From: Pseudonocardiales bacterium
GTDB taxonomy: Bacteria > Actinomycetota > Actinomycetes > Mycobacteriales > Pseudonocardiaceae
Assembly: GCA_013695005.1 (NCBI GenBank)
Contig: JACDBJ010000014.1
Coordinates: 1-11,200, forward strand
Direction of reading: 5' to 3'
Length of the DNA stretch: 11,200 nt
How positions within the stretch are numbered: the stretch's first letter is position 1; every line of letters begins with the position of its first letter. The notes under the pieces are model-generated. The model was not told the origin of the DNA. It was given only the letters and a program-made list of their open reading frames with translations, and did no database searches. The translations under genes were made by a program, and so were the position numbers. Below, piece by piece: positions 6,923-11,200 of the stretch.

Positions 6923-7809
6923 TCAGACGTGCGACGTGATCCGGACCAGCCCCTCCTGGACCGCGGTCGCGACCAGACGGCCGTCCCGGCTGAAGAAGCG
7001 ACCCTGCGCCAGCCCACGCGATCCCGACGCGGTCGGCGAGCAGCACTCGTACAGCAGCCACTCGTCGGCCCGGAACGGCCGGTGGAACCACATGGCGTGG
7101 TCGAGGCTGGCGCGCTGGATCCGCTCGTCCGGCACGTGGATGTCGTGGCGAGCGATGACGGAGTTCAGCAGCGTGAGGTCCGAGGCGTAGGTCAGCATGC
7201 AGACGCGCAGCAGCTTGTCTTCGGGCAGCGTGCAGTCGGCACGCATCCATACCTGGATCGGTCCGTCGGTCAGCCCGGTACGGCGCGGGGCCAGCCGAGC
7301 CCGGTGACGTAGCGCAGGTTCGGCCTCGGCACCTTCGCCCAGAGCCCGCTGTCGGTGCCGGACTCCTCGACGAGCTGCCCGATGTCCGGCAGCGACTCCG
7401 GGTCCGGAATCCCGGCCGGCAGCGCGTCGGCGTGCTCCAAGCCATCCTGCGGCAGCTGGAACGATCCTGACAGCGCGAATATCGCCTGGCCGTGCTGGAT
7501 AGCCAGCACCCTGCGGGTGGTGAACGAGCGCCCGTCGCGGATGCGTTCGACCTGGTAGACGATCGGGATCTTCGGGTCGCCGGCCCGGATGAAATACGCG
7601 TGCAGCGAGTGCACCTCGCGCTCGACCGGCACGGTGCGTCCCGCCGCGACCAGTGCCTGGCCGGCCACCTGCCCACCGAAGACCCTCGTGGGCAGCCCGG
7701 GTGGGCTCACGCCGCGGAACAGGTTGACCTCGAGCTGTTCGAGGTCCAGCAGCGCAACCACCCCGTCCAGCACCGGCTGGCCCCGGGCAACTCCGTCGGC
7801 AGCCAGCAC
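6923..7809 (-). pseudogene. tesB: Acyl-CoA thioesterase II, interrupted by one frameshift
   Basis: TesB hydrolyses acyl-CoA thioesters to free fatty acid and CoA with a double hot-dog fold. The N-terminal part (7809-7270) reads LDLEQLEVNLFRGVSPPG, then RVFGGQVAGQALVAAGRTV and HSLHAYFIRAGDPKIPIVY, and hits TGA at 7272-7270 after WPRAVPG. The C-terminal part resumes one frame over at about 7273 with LTDGPIQVWMRAD and runs to 6923. It carries all three expected catalytic positions: Asp in SLDHAMWFHR, the Ser/Thr cluster in SPTASGSRG and Gln in TAVQEGLVR. Adding one base near 7273 would give about 295 residues against 286 for E. coli TesB. The start is a GTG at 7809 without an SD. A recent inactivating deletion and a sequencing error in this GC-rich run are both possible. 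No slippery heptamer supports programmed frameshifting. It lies about 100 bp downstream of pyk. Confidence 0.88.
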
Positions 7810-7826
7810 GGGCTCAGTACTTCAGG

Positions 7827-7877
7827 CCACTCATGTGGCAGCGCTTCCGCTGGGCGCAAGAAAAGCCACACGAGTGG
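7827..7877. repeat. Imperfect 13-bp inverted repeat, each arm itself near-palindromic
   Basis: CCACTCATGTGGC (7827-7839) and GCCACACGAGTGG (7865-7877) pair over 13 positions with one mismatch, which becomes a G-U pair in a minus-strand transcript. The loop is 25 nt. Each arm also holds a smaller GCCAC...GTGGC hairpin (7826-7839 and 7865-7881). It occupies most of the gap between pyk and tesB. It could be a processing or termination structure, or a copy of a dispersed extragenic palindrome. Confidence 0.6.
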
Positions 7878-7881
7878 TGGC
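7858..7881 (-). terminator. Candidate intrinsic terminator after pyk
   Basis: On the minus strand GCCAC-CACTCGT-GTGGC (7881-7865) is followed at once by TTTTCTT (7864-7858). It lies 26 nt beyond the pyk stop. The stem is only 5 bp, so termination is probably partial, and tesB and the SnoaL-like gene may still be read through. Confidence 0.45.
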
Positions 7882-7907
7882 TGGCGGCGGCGCGGCTCGC
7901 GGCGTGC

Positions 7908-9329
7908 TCAGGCGTGGTCTTCCTCGCCGAGGCGGTGCACGCGGATCAGGTTGGTGGAGCCGGAGGTGCCGGGCGGTGAACCGGCCACGATCACCACGAG
8001 GTCACCGGGCTGGAACCGCTCCATGCCCAGCATCGCGGTATCCACCTGGCGGACCATCGCGTCGGTGGAGTGCACCTGCTCTACCAGAAACGTCTCGGTG
8101 CCCCAGGTCAGCGCGAGCTGGCTTCGGACGGCGGCGACCGGCGTGAACGCCAGCAGCGGCACGCTGGTGTGCAGGCGAGCCAGCCTGTGCACGGTGTCGC
8201 CGCTCTGGGTGAAGGCCACCAGCGCCCGCGCGGACAGCCGCTCACCGATGTCCCGGGCCGCGAAGGACAGCACGCCCCGCTTGGTACGCGGCAGGTGGTT
8301 CAGCGGCGGCACCCCGGCGGGGCCGGCTTCGACGGCCTGCACGATCTGGCCCATCATGCGTACCGACTTGATCGGGTAGCGGCCGACGCTCGTCTCGCCG
8401 GAGAGCATCAGCGCGTCGGCGCCGTCGAGCACGGCGTTGGCGACGTCGGAGGCCTCCGCCCTGGTCGGGCGGGGGTTGGTGATCATCGACTCGAGCATCT
8501 CGGTCGCCACAATCACCGGCTTGGCGTTCTCCCTGGCGATCTGGATGGCCCGTTTCTGTACCAGCGGCACGCTCTCCAGCGGCATCTCGACGCCGAGGTC
8601 ACCCCGCGCGACCATGATCCCGTCGAAGGTGAGCACGATCGCCTCGAGGTTGTCCACCGCCTCGGGCTTCTCCAGCTTGGCGATCACCGGCAGCCGGCAG
8701 CCCACCGCGTCCATCATCTGGTGCACCGGGTCGACGTCGGCCGGGGAGCGCACGAACGACAGCGCGATGAAGTCGACCCGCAGGTCCAGCGCGAAGGCCA
8801 GGTCTGCCCTGTCCTTGTCGCTGAGCGCAGGCACCGACAGGTTCATGCCCGGCATCGACAGGCCCTTGTTGTCGCTGATCGGGCCGCCCTCGGTCACCCG
8901 GCACACGACGTCGAGGCCTTCGACGTCCACCACCCGCAGGCCGACCCGGCCGTCGTCGACGAACAGCCGGTCGTCGGGCCGGGCGTCGTCGGCGAGTCCG
9001 CCATAGGTCGTGGAGACCCGGTCGTGGGTGCCCGCGACGTCCTCGACGGTGATCCGGACCTCCTCGCCGGTGCGCCACTCGACGGGGCCCGCGGCGAAAC
9101 GGCCGAGGCGGATCTTCGGGCCTTGCAGGTCGGCCAGGATCCCGACCGCGCGGCCCTCGGAATCGGCGGCCTCGCGGATCATCGCGTGGACGCGCTTGTG
9201 GTCGTCCCGGTTGCCGTGGCTGAAGTTCAGCCGGGCGACGTCCATCCCGGCGTTGACCAGCTCGAGGATGCGGTCCGGAGTTGCCGTGGCGGGACCGATC
9301 GTGCAGACGATCTTCGTTCGCCGGCTCAT
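7908..9329 (-). CDS. pyk: Pyruvate kinase
   Basis: Pyruvate kinase transfers phosphate from phosphoenolpyruvate to ADP, giving pyruvate and ATP in the last step of glycolysis. It is a cytosolic homotetramer in this family. The 473-residue length is standard. Motifs in order are TKIVCTIGPA (5-14), VARLNFSHGN (31-40), LADLQGPKIR (65-74), the B domain (about 75-170), DFIALSFVRSP (186-196), the active-site Lys218 in VIAKLEKPEA, the metal site VARGDLGVE (240-248), ATEMLESM (275-282) and PTRAEASDVANAVLDG (288-303). Residue 72 is Lys in GPKIR, where potassium-dependent enzymes such as rabbit muscle carry Glu; family studies link Lys here to potassium independence. The start is ATG 9329, with no SD and a TACGCT box 6 nt upstream, so the mRNA may be leaderless. 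The gene follows the DUF2461 gene by 34 bp. Confidence 0.98.
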   Translation of the reverse strand: MSRRTKIVCTIGPATATPDRILELVNAGMDVARLNFSHGNRDDHKRVHAMIREAADSEGRAVGILADLQGPKIRLGRFAAGPVEWRTGEEVRITVEDVAGTHDRVSTTYGGLADDARPDDRLFVDDGRVGLRVVDVEGLDVVCRVTEGGPISDNKGLSMPGMNLSVPALSDKDRADLAFALDLRVDFIALSFVRSPADVDPVHQMMDAVGCRLPVIAKLEKPEAVDNLEAIVLTFDGIMVARGDLGVEMPLESVPLVQKRAIQIARENAKPVIVATEMLESMITNPRPTRAEASDVANAVLDGADALMLSGETSVGRYPIKSVRMMGQIVQAVEAGPAGVPPLNHLPRTKRGVLSFAARDIGERLSARALVAFTQSGDTVHRLARLHTSVPLLAFTPVAAVRSQLALTWGTETFLVEQVHSTDAMVRQVDTAMLGMERFQPGDLVVIVAGSPPGTSGSTNLIRVHRLGEEDHA

Positions 9330-9335
9330 GCGCGG

Positions 9336-9341
9336 AGCGTA
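9336..9341 (-). promoter_or_regulatory. Candidate -10 box for a leaderless pyk transcript
   Basis: TACGCT on the minus strand fits the actinobacterial TANNNT consensus and ends 6 nt before the A of the pyk ATG, the spacing expected if transcription starts at the first base of the codon. No SD is present, in keeping with this. No matching -35 box was found, so the call is tentative. Confidence 0.35.
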
Positions 9342-9363
9342 TCGCGGGGGGTTGACGGCCAGG

Positions 9364-9999
9364 TTACCGACGGATGTCCGGCGGACCGACGTGGTCGTCG
9401 AGCCACTGCGTCAGCGGCCGCAACCGCCGCCACGTCCCGGCGACCCGGTCGGCGCAGCTCGGCTCGTGGAGCTGGGCGTCTGGTTCCCACTTCCGCCAGG
9501 CGTAGAGCGAGCGGTGTCGCAGCAGCTCGAGCCGAGGGTGGTTCGGGTCGACGCCTCGCGGCCTGGTCTTGAGCCTGTCGCCGGCGACGGTCATCCCGGC
9601 GTCGGTGAGCGCGGCGAGCCGAGCCTGCAGGTCGGTGCCCCGCCGGGCGTCGTCCACCGCGGTCCGGAACCGTTCCAGCTGGTCGGACTCCATCCGGTAG
9701 TAGCCACCAGCCGCGAACAGACCCTCGGTTGACACCTGGAGGTAGCCGGCGGGTGCGCTCGCCGCGCAGGCGGTCTTGTACGGCGACTTGTCCTTCGCGA
9801 AGCGCACGTCGCGGTAGGGCCGAAAGATCGATCCGGTGCCGAACTCCGGCTCCAGCTGCGCCAGCAGCGCCTCCATCGGCGCCCGGACGTCGGACTCGTA
9901 GAGGCTCTTGTGGTCGGTCCAGTAGGCCTTGGAGTTGTCCGCCTCGAGGCCCTCGTAGAACTCGACCACCCGCTCGCCGAACCCTGCGAATGTCGCCAT
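9364..9999 (-). CDS. DUF2461 family protein
   Basis: This 211-residue soluble protein matches the DUF2461/TIGR02453 family, which is widespread in bacteria and has no settled biochemical role. The family marks are the opening FAGFGERVVEFYEGLEADNS (residues 4-23) with the next aromatic residues AYWTDHKSLYE, RPYRDVRFAKDKSPYKT (about 60-76, the most conserved part), a strand reading AGYLQVSTEGLFAAGGYYRM and, near the end, PRGVDPNHPRLELLRHRSLY. The ATG at 9999 touches the TAG of lgt with no base between. A GAGGG within the lgt end, about 9 nt upstream, can serve as its SD, so translation is probably coupled to lgt. It is followed 34 bp later by pyk. It is intact and of usual length; no catalytic residues can be assigned. 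Confidence 0.93.
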   Translation of the reverse strand: MATFAGFGERVVEFYEGLEADNSKAYWTDHKSLYESDVRAPMEALLAQLEPEFGTGSIFRPYRDVRFAKDKSPYKTACAASAPAGYLQVSTEGLFAAGGYYRMESDQLERFRTAVDDARRGTDLQARLAALTDAGMTVAGDRLKTRPRGVDPNHPRLELLRHRSLYAWRKWEPDAQLHEPSCADRVAGTWRRLRPLTQWLDDHVGPPDIRR

Positions 10000-10920
10000 C
10001 TACGCCGCCCTCTGGGCCTTGCTTGCCGGCTCGGTGCCCGGTGGATCGGGGTCCGGCAGGTCCAGCACCTCGCGCGGTTTGCGTTGCAGAAACACGTAGG
10101 CGACCGCCGCCACGAACACCACGGCCGCCACCACGACGTTGATCCGGATGTCGCCGAAGACCCTGGTCGCCGGGTCGGTACGCATCATCTCGATCCAGAA
10201 CCTGCCGGCGGTGTAGCCCGCGACGTACAGCGCGAACGCCCGGCCGTGGCCGAGGCGGAACCGCCGGTCCGCCCACACGACCAGCAGCGCCACGCCCAGG
10301 TTCCAGAGCAGCTCGTAGAGGAACGTCGGATGCACGATCGCGATGGGCGTCGTGTCGACGGCCACCCCGGCCAGCGCGTCCGGGGTGTCGGTGCCGGGGA
10401 CGACCCGTTGGTAGATCTCCAGCCCCCACGGCAGGTCCGTCGGGCCGCCGTAGAGCTCCTGGTTGAAGTAGTTGCCCAGCCGGCCGATGGCCTGCGCGAC
10501 GACGATGCCGGGCGCAACCGCGTCGGCGAAGAACGGCAACGGGATCCCGCGGCGGCGGCAGCCGATCCAGGCGCCGACCGCGCCAAGCGCGATGGCCCCC
10601 CAGATGCCCAATCCGCCCTGCCAGATCTTCAGCGCGTCGATCGGGTTGCCGTCGGGTCCGAAGTAGGTCTCCCAGTCGGTGGCCACGTGGTATAGCCGGC
10701 CGCCGACCAGCCCGAACGGCACGGCCCACACCGCGACGTCGACCACCGCACCCTTCGGGCCACCGCGGGCGACCAGCCGACGCTCGCCCCACACCACGGC
10801 CACGACGATTCCGGCGATTATGCACAACGCGTAGGCCCGGATCGGGATCGGCCCGAGCTGCCAGACGCCACGGTCAGGGCTGGGAATGCTGGCGAGGACG
10901 GCGGTGACTATGGAGCTCAC
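10000..10920 (-). CDS. lgt: Prolipoprotein diacylglyceryl transferase
   Basis: Lgt transfers a diacylglyceryl group from phosphatidylglycerol to the lipobox cysteine of prolipoproteins, the first step of lipoprotein maturation in the cytoplasmic membrane. The 306-residue protein has several hydrophobic helices, for example 31-45, 60-75, 104-120, 206-216 and 262-277. The signature [20 protein letters not shown] (146-165) carries the key Arg147. [11 protein letters not shown] (197-207) and the conserved Arg240 in [12 protein letters not shown] follow. Its proline- and charge-rich C-terminal tail (about 281-306) is cytoplasmic and short for an actinomycete. GTG 10920 is the chosen start, giving [20 protein letters not shown], as the family begins just before IPSP. 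It starts 10 bp after the trpA stop and abuts the DUF2461 gene, so trpA-lgt-DUF2461 form one operon. Confidence 0.97.
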   Translation of the reverse strand: MSSIVTAVLASIPSPDRGVWQLGPIPIRAYALCIIAGIVVAVVWGERRLVARGGPKGAVVDVAVWAVPFGLVGGRLYHVATDWETYFGPDGNPIDALKIWQGGLGIWGAIALGAVGAWIGCRRRGIPLPFFADAVAPGIVVAQAIGRLGNYFNQELYGGPTDLPWGLEIYQRVVPGTDTPDALAGVAVDTTPIAIVHPTFLYELLWNLGVALLVVWADRRFRLGHGRAFALYVAGYTAGRFWIEMMRTDPATRVFGDIRINVVVAAVVFVAAVAYVFLQRKPREVLDLPDPDPPGTEPASKAQRAA

Positions 10921-10930
10921 GGCCGCCAGG

Positions 10931-11200
10931 TTATCTGCCCGGTGAAGGGGACCACGGAGCCGGTGCTCGCGCAGGAGTTCGCCGCACTCCGGCAGCCAGC
11001 TCGCCGGCCAGCTCCCGGACGGCCGCCTCGCCGCCCTGCTCGACGGCGGTGACGAATGCCGAGCCCACGATCACCCCGTCGGCGAAGCCGGCGACCTCCG
11101 CCGCCTGTGCGCCGGAACGCACGCCGAGGCCGACCCCGATCGGCAATGCCGTGTGCGGTCGGCAGCGGGCCACGAGCTCGGCCGCGGTGGTGCTCACCGC
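10931..11200 (-). CDS. trpA: Tryptophan synthase alpha chain, C-terminal part (cut by window edge)
   Basis: TrpA cleaves indole-3-glycerol phosphate to indole, which passes to the TrpB active site. About 89 codons are visible and the frame stays open to base 11200, so the gene begins outside the window and the GTG at 11197 is internal. The segment [20 protein letters not shown], then [20 protein letters not shown], is the phosphate-binding end of the TIM barrel, and GSAFV is the typical motif. The tail is basic and proline/alanine-rich ([18 protein letters not shown]) and ends with TAA. It is 10 bp ahead of lgt; a trp gene set upstream of lgt is a common actinomycete arrangement. Confidence 0.93.
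   Translation of the reverse strand, partial: AVSTTAAELVARCRPHTALPIGVGLGVRSGAQAAEVAGFADGVIVGSAFVTAVEQGGEAAVRELAGELAAGVRRTPARAPAPWSPSPGR

Noticed and set aside
7260..7285. Programmed -1 frameshifting in tesB
   Set aside because: The junction (GTA CCG GGC TGA on the coding strand) has no X XXY YYZ slippery heptamer and no evident downstream pseudoknot; loss of one base explains it better.
8070..9572. Open frame of about 500 codons on the plus strand opposite pyk
   Set aside because: The translation is His/Arg/Asp/Val-rich low-complexity sequence with no recognisable motif, and pyk on the other strand is unmistakable.
9326..10825. Open frame of about 499 codons on the minus strand overlapping lgt and the DUF2461 gene
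   Set aside because: It is out of frame with two clearly conserved genes and is Arg/Gly/Ala-rich, an artefact of GC content.
10928..10933. TAACCT as a -10 box for lgt
   Set aside because: It overlaps the trpA stop codon, and tight spacing favours co-transcription; the match to TANNNT alone is too weak.

Overview
The window is about 70% GC with dense, strongly codon-biased genes, several GTG starts and few Shine-Dalgarno (SD) sites. Its contents (a treY/treZ glycogen-to-trehalose locus, a trpA-lgt-pyk cluster, and TPR regulators of the LuxR/adenylate cyclase-associated kind) point to a high-GC actinomycete. Pseudonocardiales is my best guess, but the sequence does not prove that rank.

Plus-strand half (2-5307): the 3' part of treY (maltooligosyltrehalose synthase) is followed by a TPR-rich protein that looks like the N-terminal half of a larger regulator. 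A decayed fragment resembling the C-terminus of a DUF5753/Scr1-type regulator comes next, then treZ (maltooligosyltrehalose trehalohydrolase), then a RibD-C/DHFR-fold reductase with a strong SD. TreY and TreZ act in sequence to turn linear maltooligosaccharide ends into free trehalose. About 1.5 kb of unrelated or broken sequence separates them here.

Minus-strand half (11200-5321, read right to left): the trpA 3' end, lgt, a DUF2461 protein and pyk are tightly packed. A hairpin region follows, then tesB with a single-base frameshift, a SnoaL-like protein, and finally a two-gene unit of a three-helix membrane protein and a TetR regulator. The two genes of that unit overlap at TAATG, and a perfect 16-bp palindrome (6437-6452), a likely operator, lies just upstream. 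The plus and minus halves converge with 13 bp between stop codons at 5307/5321.

Most of the window is ordinary chromosomal housekeeping sequence. I saw no RNA gene, CRISPR array, intact mobile element or clearly new multi-gene system. The points most worth following are the regulator debris between treY and treZ, the tesB frameshift with all catalytic motifs retained, the membrane protein/TetR pair with its palindrome, and the nested inverted repeat between pyk and tesB.
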